DNA from: a bacterium
GTDB lineage: Bacteria > Patescibacteria > JAEDAM01 > Absconditabacterales > Absconditicoccaceae
Assembly (NCBI GenBank): GCA_030528665.1
Contig: JAUMYK010000003.1
Coordinates: 1 to 62,807, forward strand
Reading direction: 5' to 3'
Length of the DNA: 62,807 nt
Part shown: positions 11,958-23,371 of the stretch, piece by piece
Layout: every line of letters starts with the position of its first letter
Position numbering within the stretch: position 1 is the stretch's first letter
The notes under the pieces: model-generated
The model's input: only the letters and a program-made list of their open reading frames with translations
Databases searched by the model: none
What the model was told of the DNA's origin: nothing
Made by a program: the position numbers and the translations under genes

Positions 11958-13463
11958 ATGCCGATACGATGAGCGATAGTTACGGCAGCTGTTGCCCTTG
12001 CTGTAGGTGGAGCTGCTTGATTTTATGGCTATAAAAAAAGCTTAACTGAAAAACAAATTCGTTACAAAAAAAAGATGGAAAGAGTAAAGGAAGCTGAGGA
12101 AGAACTCCTAGCTGAAGCAAAAAAGAAAGCAGATCAAGTAATTGAACAAGCTGAGATCAAAGCTCAAAAAATTGAAGATCAAAGACTTGCCAAGATGGAG
12201 GAAATCCAAAATCGTCTTTTGATGAGAGAAGAAAAGATGGATCAAAAGCTTGAAAGACTTGAGGAAGAAAAAACAAAAATATTGGAAAAGCAGAGAGAGG
12301 CGGATGAAGTTATTCTTGCACAAAAAGAAAAACTCGCCCAGATCGCAAACATTACGCCTGAGGATGCGAAAGCACAAATCATAGAGAGAATCGAAGCTGA
12401 GCATCAAGAGGAGCTTATCAGATATATCGAAAAATTTAAAACCATCAAAACTGAGGAAGCACAAAGAGAGGCAGCCATGATTATTGCACAGTCTTTGCCT
12501 AAGGTTGCTGCGGATACGGTAAGTGAGTTTACCTCAAAAATGATTGACCTTCCAAGTGAAGAGTTTAAGGGAAAACTGATCGGAAGAGAGGGGAGAAATA
12601 TCTCACTTTTTGAAAAACTTACAGGAGTTGAGCTTTTGATCGATGATACTCCACTTTCAGTCAGAATTTCTTCCTTTGACTCAGAAAAGAGATTTATTGC
12701 AGCCAAGACCTTGGAACTTTTGATCAAAGATGGAAGAATCAATCCTTTCTATATCGAAAAGGTGTACAATCAAGTCGTAGCTGATTTGCAGCTTACCTTG
12801 ATGGAAAAAGGGAAAGAAGCACTTTCTGTGCTCAATCTTCCAATGATGAAACCTGATATGGTAAAAACGATTGGACAATTTTTTCTCAGATACAGCTATG
12901 GACAAAATTTATGGATTCATTCCCTTGAGGTAGCCAAAACCGCAGAAATGATCGCTATTGAGCTTGGTTTGGATGCTACGCTTGCCAAAAAGGCAGGACT
13001 TCTCCATGATGTAGGTAAGGTCGCAGCAGGAGCTGGAGAGTCGCATACCAAGGTTGGTGCCGATATGCTTCGCAAACGAGGAATGGACCCTGTGATCATC
13101 AATGCTGCTGAGTCGCATCACTATGATGTAGAGATGACGCATCCGATTTCTTGGATCGTAGCAGCAGCTGATGCGATGTCTGCATCCAGACCTGGTGCAA
13201 GATTTGATACCAAGGACTTCTTTATCGAGAAGATGGGAGAACTCGAAAAACTCATCGTTGAGGTAGAGGGGGTAGAAAAGGTACATATTATGCAGGCTGG
13301 TAGAGAGATTATGGTCTTTGTAAATCCAAAGCTGATCTCAGACCTTCAGGTAGAGGGACTCCTCAAGACAATTGGTGAAAAGATAGAAGAACAGCTGGAT
13401 TATCCAGGTATTATTAGAATTACAGCTTTGAGAGAGACTAAACTCATTCAATATCTCAGATAG
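11958..13463 (+). CDS. rny: Ribonuclease Y
   Basis: 501-residue membrane-anchored endoribonuclease that starts mRNA decay. Visible in order: an N-terminal membrane helix (residues 6-24) holding two UGA-Gly (11970, 12018), a long Glu/Lys coiled coil (about 40-150), a KH domain with GREGRN (near 205), and an HD domain with LLHDVGK (near 350) whose His-Asp bind metal. The true start at 11958 is masked by the UGAs under the standard code. Length and order are exactly those of RNase Y. Downstream membrane-protein genes follow closely and may share the transcript. Confidence 0.95.
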
Positions 13464-13481
13464 ATATTTATATGTTTATTG

Positions 13482-14255
13482 ATGTGTATGTATCCCTATA
13501 TAGAGCTTTTTGGGACAAAAATGTATATGACAGGACTTGGTATTGTATTTGCTGGACTGGTATTTGTACTGACCACTTACCAACTGTGTAAAAGATACAA
13601 TCAGGATTTTATCAAACTGTTTAATCGATTGCCTTGGCTTTTGATTTCGATCTATCTCCTAGGATTATATGTGACTTCTTTCCTGGATACAGCTTCATTC
13701 CTCCCCACTTCACTTAAAGCCTTTAGTCCCTATGGCTATCGCTTTAGTTTGGTGGGAGTCCTGATAGCGGTGTGCTTCTCAATCTTGGTCTTTCTGAGAT
13801 GATTTAGGAGAAACGAAACCAAAAAAGTCTGGCTTGATATTCTCTTTCATGGCTTTGCCAATGCACTCACCGTTTTGGGTATCTTCCTCCTCTTGGGCGA
13901 TAATTTTATAGGGAGAGAGTATAGTGGTGTACTGAGCGTACAGGCACTCAGACCTGAGAGTGCTTTGGTCAAATTTGAGGGTGTCTATCCTGTAGGACTC
14001 TTTCTAGCGATCGGAGCAGCACTGAGCAATGCATTGATTACTTTTTCCAAGCTTGCTCTCAAAAAAGTTGGGCTTGGTATCTGGGGGTTTATCTCCCTAT
14101 GTGGAGTATTGATAACGATCCTTCCCTTTTGGAAATATCCAGCACACGGAGTCCTCTCCCTTGGAAAGGTTACTTTAGACATCAATTATTTTGTACTCCT
14201 TTTTGCGATACTTTTTTTCCTCCTGCTTTGGAGAAGATTGAGAAAACCTTATTAG
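13482..14255 (+). CDS. Polytopic membrane protein, possibly Lgt-like
   Basis: 257 residues (or 255 from the ATG at 13488), one UGA-Gly at 13800. About seven hydrophobic helices. The start (MYPYIELFGTKMYMTGLGI) and the LGDNFIGREYSG segment recall prolipoprotein diacylglyceryl transferase, which has an N-terminal YPI..G pattern and a conserved GRxGNF/GN stretch. Similarity is only by eye. The presence of a lipobox protein at 22831 means an Lgt is expected somewhere. It begins 18 bp after rny. Confidence 0.45.
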
Positions 14256-14303
14256 ATAGTGCTATTATATTCTTTTATTTCAAAAAGGGAAAAATTCTGA
14301 CCG

Positions 14304-15836
14304 ATGAAGTTCTTTTTCCTCAAAACGGATAGTTTATATAAAATTTTCAAAACACTGGAGAAAATCCCAGCACAAAAGGCTGTTCAGATATTTATTGATC
14401 CTGAACACTCTTTTTTTGAAAACCAGTGGCGAGGCAAGCAAATGCAGGAAATTATCCATAAGAGGGGCTTAAATGTTACCTTTATTGCAGAAAAAGATGC
14501 CAATAGAAAATACTTTCAGCAGCTCTGAATGCAGGTCCATTTCAAAGAAGAGAGGCTTATTTTCAAATTTCTCAAGACCCTTTCACTCTTCTTTTTTGAC
14601 ATCAAAAAATTTCATCTCCATACCTACAATAAGCAAAAATACCTTTTCTATATGGTTTTTTTCTTTGAAGTGTTGGCTGGCTTGGCTGTGATCTGGTTTT
14701 TATTGCTTTTGATCCTGCCAAGTGCGAATATCACGCTTAATGTAGCCCAGCAGAGAGAAAACATTATTTATAATTTCCGCTATTATCCCGCAAGTGATGC
14801 TGAGTATTTAGGAGCGATCAAACAATTGAGTATCCCGTATTATACAGGGAGTATCCAGTATCAGTATACACTCGCCATTAGTACAGAAAATATCAAGCAT
14901 ATCATCAATCCCTCAGCCTGACAGGTCAAAATCTACAACAAAACTCCTAATGAGCTAAATCTCCTTGCCAATACGAGATTTGTTACTAGTGATGGACTGA
15001 CCTTTGTGACCAAGGAGCCAATTAGCATACCTGCGGGATCAGATACCAATGTCTCCGAGCTTAAGACAAGACTCTATGCCGCAGAATATGATGAAAATGG
15101 AGTGATTATGGGGATTAGAGGTAATATCCCCTCTGATACAAAGCTTACGATCAAAAATATCAAAGATAGCTTTTACCTCCAAAATATCTGGGCAGAAACG
15201 ATTGAATCCTTTACTGGAGGGACAAGTACCTCGCTAGGGATGGTCTCTGAAAAGGATCGCGAACTCCTTGCTCACAAGATCAAAGATGCTGTCTACAAGG
15301 ACAAGCTCAATATCGTGAGCAAAGAGTTTAAGGAAAAAAATGCGATGATTCTCCTCTTTGATCCCTTGATCAAGACCCATTTTCATACTCTGACCATCGA
15401 TGCTAAGATCGGTGATAAGGCGACTTCCCTGAGGGGAAATACTCAGGTTTCTTTTGATTTTTTCTATCTCAAGTGGGAGGATGTGGTCAAAGCTTTTAGT
15501 CAGTATGTCCGCGAGAGACAGTCGGATAGTATCCAGCTTATTAGTATTGATCCGACTACCTTCAATTTTATGCAGGAATTTAAACGAATTATTGATCAAA
15601 AAGTATTTGTTGTGCCGACCAAGGTATCGATCTTGCAGGGCTATGATTTTCAGAGGGACATCAAAGGTATCCTCACTACAATCAAATCAAGTATCGTGGG
15701 AAAAAGTATTGAAGAAGCAAGAAAACTGATTCTCTCCTATCCAGAGATCGCAAGTACCAAGATCAACCTTGGATTGCTCGGGGGAACTACCCTTCCAAGT
15801 ATTAAATCGAGAATTGATGTTGAGGTAGATTTCTAG
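14304..15836 (+). CDS. Membrane protein with baseplate-J-like domain
   Basis: 510 residues with UGA-Gly at 14526 and 14919. A cytoplasmic N-terminal domain (about 1-110) contains DPEHSFF and looks a little like a mutant-nuclease fold. One membrane helix follows (about 113-138), then an extracytoplasmic domain with LLANTRFVTSDGLTF and SIPAGSD, the pattern of baseplate J/gp47-type proteins that are frequent in CPR genomes. It may be part of an envelope-spanning assembly with the ATPase at 16742. Domain call is by eye; role is inferred. Confidence 0.5.
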
Positions 15837-15876
15837 AACTTGATACCTATGCTTTTATTTGATAGAAAATGTGAGG

Positions 15877-16662
15877 ATGGAATTGTGCAAGATGCCAAAG
15901 AAGATTGATCGATCATTGTTCATATCAGCCAAGGGGCTTCCGCTGTGGGGAGCTTTGGTCTTTACGCTGATCCAGGTGGTGGGAATTTTGTGGCGAGGTT
16001 GGAGTATTGGCATGATTGTGATGGTCTTTTTCCTTGAGCTGCTTGTACAAATTCTGGTCTGGATATTGAGGTTGGCATTTTGGAATGCGAAAGAGGGCAG
16101 AGCTTATATGATGTGGATCCTGCTCCTGATCTGAGCTGGAGGCTTTTCTTTTATCGCGGAGTTTCATCAGTTGAACATAGGTGATGAGTTGCTGTTTTCT
16201 CCTGAGGTCGGAATGATCTTTGGCTTCCTTTTGATCAAGGATATCCTCAAATTTCTTTTTCCTCAAGAGCAGGTGCAGTCTCCAGTTTGGACCTTACGAA
16301 CCCTTTTCCCTGGCTGCAAAAAATTTGTAAATGCTTGGCTCTTTATAATGTTGATGTTAGGGGTTGGGCGAGTAGGCGCCTACCTATGTGAAATACGATG
16401 GGGACGGGATACGGAGACAGCATTGATTATGATGGTCAAAATCTGCTATATCCTTATGATTACCATGAGATATATTTTCGATACCCTAGAGTATCTGCGG
16501 ATAGAGGAGGAATTGGAAAAACTCCGTCTCCACAAAGCCAGTCAAGCTGCTAGACCCAAATCAACGCAATCAGTATGGAGAGCTGAAGAGAATACACCAG
16601 CAGATCCCAATGCAGTGCAAATTATCGATGCTGATGAGCCCTCTTCTTTTGATCATTCCTAA
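15877..16662 (+). CDS. Four-helix membrane protein
   Basis: 261 residues from the ATG at 15877 (ATG 15892 and TTG 15859 are alternatives). UGA-Gly at 16132. Helices include GALVFTLIQVVGILW, IGMIVMVFFLELLVQILVWI, a third around the UGA and a fourth near AWLFIMLMLGVGRVG. The charged C terminus is cytoplasmic. No family recognised. It lies between the baseplate-J-like gene and the ATPase gene. Confidence 0.55.
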
Positions 16663-16678
16663 AAATCTTTCCAAGATC

Positions 16679-16707
16679 TTGCTTTTTTTGCTCGTTTTGG
16701 CTATAAT
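16679..16707 (+). promoter_or_regulatory. Promoter of the ATPase-S1 gene
   Basis: TTGCTT-N17-TATAAT, 34 bp before the ATG. Confidence 0.8.
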
Positions 16708-16741
16708 AGAGGAGCACTTTAGGAACTAGTTGCAGATACCT

Positions 16742-19636
16742 ATGGCTACATCACATTCCTCACCCTATGTCTACTATCAGATCAAACCTTTCAAGGACAA
16801 TGAACTCTGAGTAGGGCATTGGGAAAAACTCATCAAAAACCTGATCTCTCTGAAATCCAAGAGGATCACTTTTATGATTCAGGGGAATAGTGCAGAGATT
16901 CAGCTTTTTGTAAAATTACCAAGAGATTTTCAGACCTATTTTAGCAATACCTTTTATACCACTTTTACGACCTCAGACCTGATCAGTTGTGAGAAAGTAC
17001 TGCTCGGTACGGAGAGAAAATATCTTCATCTCGCTCCAGATGCGATTTTCAAGACCAAAGAGGACTTTACCAAAGAGGGGACCTACCTTGATCCGATGAA
17101 TGAAATCTTTGCCGTCTTTCAAAATGTGGATAAAGCATCAGTTTTAAAATTTGTTTTTGAATATACTTTCAAATTGGAGGAAGATGATCTAACCAAATTC
17201 CTCAATGCACTTGGCAAAATCATCAAATATCTCCGAAACTGAGGTGCAAAAAAAGAGGAAGAAAAACCTGATCCTGATGCTCCGGAGGTTAACCTTTTTA
17301 TGAAAATATGGCGAAACATTAGCTCATCAGACCCTTATCTCAAGGAGAGTATTGCCAATACACTTAATTCCGTTTTTGCTCCCTTTTTAGCCCAGGGTAC
17401 TTTTGAGACAAAGACAAAGCCGGGATGGATCCCTCTCAGTTTTGCACAGGTCATCAATCTTTTTCATATTCCTACCAAAGCCAATTTTGTCAAAGGATTA
17501 GACTATACTGTATATAGAAAATTGCCTTATCCGACCTCTATTCCTACCCCAGAAAATACGCCTGAAAAAGAACTTACCCTTTTGGGAGATACTGATTATA
17601 GAGGAGAGAAAATCAGATTTGGAATCCGTGAAGAAGATAAATTTAGGCATATGTATATTGTAGGGAAGACAGGTACAGGTAAATCTACCTTTATCAATAA
17701 TATGATTATCTCAGATATGAGAGCTGGAAATGGGCTTTGCCTACTTGATCCCCACGGAGAGTTGGTCGATGATCTCCTCGAATACATCCCATCTCATCGT
17801 ATCAATGATGTGATCCTTTTTGATGTAGGAGATGCGGAATATCCTATTGGATTTAACCTTTTGCAGGCCGATAATGAAGATGAAAAAAACAGAATCGCCT
17901 CAGGAGTTGTTTCTACATTCCAGAAACTTTTTGACAATTCACGAGGTCCAAGACTAGAGTATATCCTCAGAAATGTAGTGCTCTCGATTATTGATTATCC
18001 TAATGCAACCCTGATGCATATTTTGAGAGTGCTGACCGATAAAGAATTTCGTGAAGAAGTAATTTCGCATATCAAGGACCCTGTCTTGCTCAAATTTTGG
18101 AATAATGAATTTAATAAATGGCAGGATAAGCAGAGAGAGGAGGCAGTAGGTCCAATTACCAATAAAGTCGGTCAATTTCTCTCCTCTCGCTTAGTAAGAA
18201 ATATTTTTGGTCAGCCGAGAACGAGGCTCTCCATCAGAAAGGCAATGGACGAAGGTAAAATAATTCTCGTCAATCTCTCCAAAGGAAAAATCGGAGAAGA
18301 CAATGCCAATATGATTGGATCGCTTTTGGTAACCAAAATCCAGATCGATGCTATGGGAAGAGCCGATATGGCAAAACACTTGAGGAGACCGTTTTATCTC
18401 TATATTGATGAGTTTCAAAATTTTGCGACAAAATCCTTCGCGACCATCCTCTCAGAGGCGAGGAAATACAAGCTCTCACTTATCGTAGCAAACCAATATA
18501 CCTCTCAGCTTGATGAGGCGATCAAAGATGCAATTTTTGGTAATGTAGGTACGATCTTTTCCTTTACATTAGGATATGATGATGCCTCAGTGATGACCTC
18601 ACAGTTCAAGGAGATTGTAGCGGTTAATGATCTGATTTCTCTGCCTAAATATACCGCCTATACCAGATTGATGGTAGATGGCGTCTCGAGCGATCCCTTC
18701 AGTATGAAGACGCTTCCACCATTCCAAACTGAGGGCGATATTGCTTATATCGAAAAAATCCGTAAACAATCGAGGCAAAGATATGCAATGGAGAGAGGAC
18801 AACTGGAAAAATTGATGAATGCACGAAATAAGAAAACTTTTTCTATCCAGGAAAAAATAGCAGAAAAAGCCAGATTTGAAGGTCTGGGACTCAATCAACA
18901 ACAAGCAGACAACCTCCAAGACCTCGTAGTCCAGCAAACCATAGGTCTGATGGATGAAGTACTTATTGATGAACTCGCTGCTGATGCGATGATCGTGGAT
19001 GTTGAGCAGGGCAACCACAAACTCATCCGACATCAGGCTCCCAAATCCCTTCCTAATGTTGCAAAACTTCAGGTTCCAAAATGAAAAGTGGTCAAACTCA
19101 ATCCTACTACACAGCTTAAATTTTTGGTAGAAATCTGGCAACATATGACCGAAACCACTGCCAACAAAAAACCATTAACAATCTGGATCGGCTCAGAACA
19201 AGAATGTCAGCACCAACTCCAAGAAATCTATCAAAAAACCTGACTAGATCCAGCGACCACCGACTTTCTCAAGTACATCCCAAACATCACGCTTCTCGAA
19301 CAAAAACAAGCTCATGCAAAAACTCACTCTTCTATATCCTCTGAGGGAAATAACACCTCCTCTCCTACAAGAGCCAGACCTGCACAATCTACCGCCTTTT
19401 CAATTGACAATATTGTTCTTGGTCAGGAATATGAGGGTTATGTAAAGCTTACCTATAATTATGGGATATTTGTGACAGTTAAGGGGGTAGAGGGACTCCT
19501 GCATAAATCTCAGATAAAAACTCCTGATGGTGTGGATCGAAAAAAATATTATAATCCTGGTGATAAAATTATTGTTCTTGCTCATGAATTTAAGGATATT
19601 AACGGAGAAAAAAGAATTGTACGAAGCCAGAGGTAA
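16742..19636 (+). CDS. TraG/VirD4/HerA-type ATPase fused to an S1 domain
   Basis: 964 residues; UGA-Gly at 16808, 17240, 19082 and 19235 join what otherwise look like four pieces. Walker A GKTGTGKST (near 307), the LLDPHGEL motif after it, and Walker B YLYIDEF (near 553) place it with DNA-pumping ATPases of the conjugative coupling/HerA group. Residues about 890-964 form a clear S1 RNA-binding domain (GYVKLTYNYGIFV, then GVEGLLHKSQI, then NPGDKI). The frame is continuous to TAA. S1 is not part of the usual family architecture. DNA or nucleoprotein transport is known for relatives; the RNA link is inferred. Confidence 0.85.
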
Positions 19637-19811
19637 ATATATTTTTTATTTGAAAGGTCAAGAGAATATATGATTAGGAATAGGAGTGTTTTAAAGAATG
19701 GTCTTCTAGGAAAGTTGAGGTAAGAAAAAAAATTGTTATCGTAAAAATAGCTAATTAGATTTTTCTGAGGTAGTGCTATTTTATATCCAAAAAAATGATA
19801 ACATAGTAGTG

Positions 19812-20198
19812 TTACAAAACATTAACAATCCTGCTCTGAATTGCAAGCATCTCCTCATTTGAAAGCTCTAAAGTTTCAGCCTTTCTAATATCAGCAATAC
19901 TTTCACTGGGTACCAAATGAATATGGCAATGAGGAACATCCCATCCAGCTATAATCATTTGGGTTCTTTTGTATTGCATTGCGGTATCGAGTGCAGGAGC
20001 GATCTTTTGCGCTGCAAGCATCAGAGCTTGAGCATATTCTGTAGGCAGATCAGCGAAATAATCAATTTCTACCTTGGGTACGATCAAAGTATGTCCTCTG
20101 GTAAGCGGATGGATATCCAAAAATGCATAGACCTTCTCATCTTCATAAATCTTGTAGGATGGGATTTCTCAGTTGATAATACGACTAAAGAGTGTCAT
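19812..20198 (-). CDS. HIT-family nucleotide hydrolase
   Basis: 128 residues with one UGA-Gly (I-I-N-G-E-I-P, the conserved HIT N-terminal glycine). The histidine triad HCHIHLV is intact. HIT proteins hydrolyse dinucleoside polyphosphates or AMP-conjugates such as AMP-NH2. Normal HINT length. The gene is alone, with an inverted repeat (GTTATC, TAAAAATAGC arms) just beyond its 3' end. Confidence 0.9.
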
Positions 20199-20246
20199 TA
20201 GTAGAATGTAAAAATAAAAATGCTGATATGTATTGTGTGAAACCTG

Positions 20247-20942
20247 CTAGTTCTTATCAGTCTTTTTAGTTTGAGCGCCTCGCTTTATAGGAGCCTCTTC
20301 TCTCCAGCCAAAGACTTTTTCCAAAATCCAGCACTCTACCTTGATGATCGGAAGTATCACCCATTTTTTCAAAAAACGATAGGGCAGGGGATGTATCAGG
20401 ATCAGTGGTACAAGCAATCCTACGATCATCCCTGCTAAGATATCTGTCGTCCAATGTACAGTGGTTCCAATTCTGCAGATCCCTGTGATGATGGCAAAAA
20501 TAAACAAAAAACCTGACCAGATTTTCAAACTTTTTTTACGATGATGGAGTCAGATGAGGAGTGTCGCCATCGCTACTGCAAAGGTCACAACTGCATGATC
20601 AGAGGGGAACGAAGTTGTCGGTAAAAAGCTATGCAGCAAAGTCTCCTGATCCAAGACCTCGATTCCAAACTCATAAATCGGTCTCTGTTTGTCAAAAAAC
20701 TGCTGAGAAGCGATATTCACAGCAACTGCAATCACACAACTCAAAAAGATAAATAAGGCCTGCTTTTTTACTTCCAAATCACGCTGAAATATCCCTTTGA
20801 GATACCAAAAGGTCAAAAAAATCGGATAGACAAAGACAAAAATATCAGCTCCGATAGGGTAAAACCTTTGAAGTCGGTTATATTCTGCTCCGAGTCCTAC
20901 AATTCGTTTGAGGCTAGCATAGCCCCATTGAGGTTCGACCAT
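20247..20942 (-). CDS. PAP2-family membrane phosphatase
   Basis: 231 residues, one UGA-Gly at 20550. The three PAP2 signatures are present: KQRP, PSDH, and CRIGTTVHWTTD (the SR...H...D block), separated by membrane helices. Members dephosphorylate phosphatidic acid or undecaprenyl pyrophosphate at the membrane. The start shares a TAATG overlap with the nth stop, which decides the ATG at 20942 over the one 15 bp upstream. Substrate is not determinable from sequence; lipid-carrier recycling is likely. Confidence 0.85.
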
Positions 20943-21604
20943 TATGATTTTGGGCATGGTTTGTGTGAGCTAAGAGACATAAAATACGGACAGAGTTTTG
21001 AGAGTTTACAGTCTTGACATTTAGGATTTCTCGCTGTGCAAAGATACCTCCCAAAGAGGATAATGCAGTGATGTGCGATCTGTTTATACTTATTTGGGAT
21101 AGCGGTTTCAAGGAGTTTTGAGGTTTGGAGAGGTTGTTTGGTTGCCACAATTCCAAGCCTATTACAAACTCTATGGACATGGGTATCTACAGCAATCACA
21201 GGCTGGTCGTAGAGGACATGCAGGACGACTTTTGCTGTTTTCTCGCCTACGCCTGGAAGTTGTACGAGTTCAGCTTCGGTAGCAGGAATTATTCCTCAAT
21301 GTGCTGCGAGGATTGCTGAGGTAGCATAGACATTTTTTGCCTTGGTTTTGTAGAGACCGATCGATTTGATGGCATGTTCAAACTTTTCGAGTCCCATCGC
21401 TAAAATATCTTCAGGCTTTTTTACTTTTTTGAAAAGAGTGTCAGTGACTTTGTTGACTTGCTTGTCGGTCGTCTGTGCAGACATCATCACAGCAATCAAG
21501 AGCTGAAACCCATTTTCATAGTTGAGTTCCGTGTCCGCATTCGGATACAGACTATGTAAATATTCAAAAATCTGACGCAAACGAGCAGGAGAAAGCTTTT
21601 TCAT
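20942..21604 (-). CDS. nth: Endonuclease III
   Basis: 220-residue base-excision DNA glycosylase/AP lyase. The helix-hairpin-helix LPGVGEKTA with its catalytic Lys, the catalytic Asp in AVDTHVHR, and a C-terminal 4Fe-4S cluster (C-x6-C-x2-C-x5-C) are all visible. One UGA-Gly lies at 21296. Start at MKKLSPARL fits the family length. It is translationally coupled to the downstream PAP2 gene. Confidence 0.95.
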
Positions 21605-21633
21605 TGATAGTAGAGGGATAAAACAAAGACATC

Positions 21634-21661
21634 TTGACTTTAGGGTAGAAAAGGATATATT
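21634..21661 (+). promoter_or_regulatory. Promoter of the 72-residue protein gene
   Basis: TTGACT-N16-TATATT, 30 bp upstream of the ATG. Confidence 0.65.
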
Positions 21662-21690
21662 CCATATTGTAACCAAAAAATCAACAAATT

Positions 21691-21909
21691 ATGCACACTT
21701 ATCAAGAAATGATGGAGTTTATATCAGAACTCCAAAACACTAAGAAGACGACACTACCAGCTTCCCCTGCTCCGCAAGAAAAGAAAGCACAGCAGCACGA
21801 GGAGAGGGAATATCATCCCTCGATCAATCTAGAACCTACTCTAGATTGTCCCAAACGAAGATGTAGCGCAGCAGATCAAGATCCCTTAATGAGGGATATT
21901 CTCAATTAA
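21691..21909 (+). CDS. Small hydrophilic protein
   Basis: 72 residues: a helical N terminus (YQEMMEFISELQ), a Pro/Ala/Gln-rich middle and a CPKRRC pair. It has its own promoter and a following terminator, which supports a real gene. No family recognised. Confidence 0.5.
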   Translation: MHTYQEMMEFISELQNTKKTTLPASPAPQEKKAQQHEEREYHPSINLEPTLDCPKRRCSAADQDPLMRDILN

Positions 21910-21916
21910 GAATTTA

Positions 21917-21952
21917 AAAAAGTCCCCTAGTAATGCTAGTGCGGACTTTTCT
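21917..21952 (+). terminator. Terminator between convergent genes
   Basis: AAGTCC and GGACTT arms with an inner CTAG/CTAG pairing and a T tract. A flanking A tract lets it serve both directions. Confidence 0.7.
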
Positions 21953-21958
21953 TGATGA

Positions 21959-22672
21959 CTAAAATCAGTCTTTTCTTACTTTTTCGATGAGTTCTTGCCC
22001 TCCTACTTCCTTGATTTTTCCTTGTTCAAGGATGAGAATCTGTTCAAGAGGAAGATTTTGCACCATCTCAAAAAGATGCGTGATGATGATAAAGCTATTC
22101 TCCTCAGTATTGGTCGTTTCTAAAAGCTCAGCGACCTGTCTTACCGAGTTCACATCGAGTCCACTATCGATCTCATCAAGGATGATATACTTGGGTTGGA
22201 GAAGTTTGATTTGAAGAACTTCAATTTTTCTCTTTTCTCCACCACTAAATCCTACATTCAAATCTCTCCAGAGAAAGTCTTTGCTAATCTCAAGCTCCTG
22301 CATTAGCGGCTCAATGATTTTTTTAAAGCTTAAAAAAGTACTTGGAGTCTCCTGTCTGCTATCATAGATCGACTTGAGAAAGTCAAAAAGCTTGATACCA
22401 GGAATCTCAGGGATATTTTGAAAGGTAAGAAAAATTCCTGCCTTGCTTCTCTCATCTGGGCTCATTTCATTGAGGAGCTGTCCATCGATTCGCATTTCCC
22501 CATTGGTGATTTCGTATTTTGGGTTACCAGCGAGTGCCATCGCGAGCGAGGATTTTCCAGAACCATTTTTTCCTAAGATGCAGTAGTTTTTCCCATCTTT
22601 AAAATCAAAAGAAATCTGATCCAAAATTTGTTTGTCCTCCACTTGGAGTGAAAGTTGTTGTATACTGAGCAT
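21959..22672 (-). CDS. sufC: SufC-type ABC ATPase
   Basis: 237 residues, the last UGA read as Gly before a TAG. Walker A GKNGSGKSS, the FTFQNIPEIPG Q-loop typical of SufC, signature GFSGGEKRK and Walker B YIILDEIDSGLD are present. SufC energises the SufBCD scaffold for Fe-S cluster assembly. No sufB or sufD lies in the window, so the partner genes are elsewhere or absent. Nth in the same window needs a 4Fe-4S cluster. Confidence 0.88.
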
Positions 22673-22704
22673 AGTACGAGTCTATAGAGAATAAAGATCA
22701 CTTA

Positions 22705-22732
22705 TGGATACAGATTTCCCTAAAAATTGCAA
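22705..22732 (-). promoter_or_regulatory. Promoter of sufC
   Basis: TTGCAA-N16-TATCCA on the minus strand, 33 bp before the ATG. The -10 box is weak. Confidence 0.5.
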
Positions 22733-22770
22733 GCTTTTGCGATCCAAATCAGGATTTTATTACTTTTCTC

Positions 22771-22798
22771 TTGAAAAAGTGCTATTCTTTGCTATGCT
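22771..22798 (+). promoter_or_regulatory. Promoter of the lipoprotein gene
   Basis: TTGAAA-N16-TATGCT, 33 bp before the ATG and divergent from the sufC promoter. Confidence 0.55.
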
Positions 22799-22830
22799 CA
22801 TAGCAGTTTTATCCTCTTTACCTCATAGTA

Positions 22831-23325
22831 ATGTACAAACAAAAATTATCACTCCTTTACACGCTTGCACTGACTACAGTTCTTACAATGCTTGCTGGCT
22901 GTGCTTCCTCAACTTCTCAGACGCTCAGTCCAGAGCATACCATTGAGTATAGCTATATCCTTAGAGACCCTATTACCACAGAAGTTCTCCTTTCTGGAGT
23001 GATGCAAGATCAAACCTTGACTCCTGCGACTGCTGAGATTTTTGAACTCTTCTCTGGTGCAAAAAAAGATGAAAGCAGAACCATGATGACCAGAGACCCT
23101 TTGCATCAGCACGATCCTTCTCGTGTTCAAAAACTCCCAACCCTGATCCTCAATGAAATGGGATTAGAGAGCGGAGAAACTTCCTCAATCGTAATTGACA
23201 ATCAAAGCTATACCCTTGTTGATGTGATCAGTGAAGATGGAGTAGAAAAGGTAGTGCTTGACCCAAATCCTCCACATACTTTCCAAACGATGGATTGGGA
23301 ATTCACGCTTACTCAGATCAAATAG
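22831..23325 (+). CDS. Lipoprotein
   Basis: 164 residues. A lipoprotein signal peptide ends in LAGC, so Cys 23 is probably lipidated and the rest lies outside the membrane. The mature part is strand-rich. The order of segments (SYILRDPITTEVLLSG..., ending DPNPPHTFQTMDWEFTLTQI) loosely recalls an FKBP/SlyD fold, without diagnostic catalytic residues. No UGA inside. The fold call is speculative. Confidence 0.65.
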   Translation: MYKQKLSLLYTLALTTVLTMLAGCASSTSQTLSPEHTIEYSYILRDPITTEVLLSGVMQDQTLTPATAEIFELFSGAKKDESRTMMTRDPLHQHDPSRVQKLPTLILNEMGLESGETSSIVIDNQSYTLVDVISEDGVEKVVLDPNPPHTFQTMDWEFTLTQIK

Positions 23326-23371
23326 CAAGTTATTATTTTTCCTATGTGCTTTACCTTTTCTTGTATAGTCG

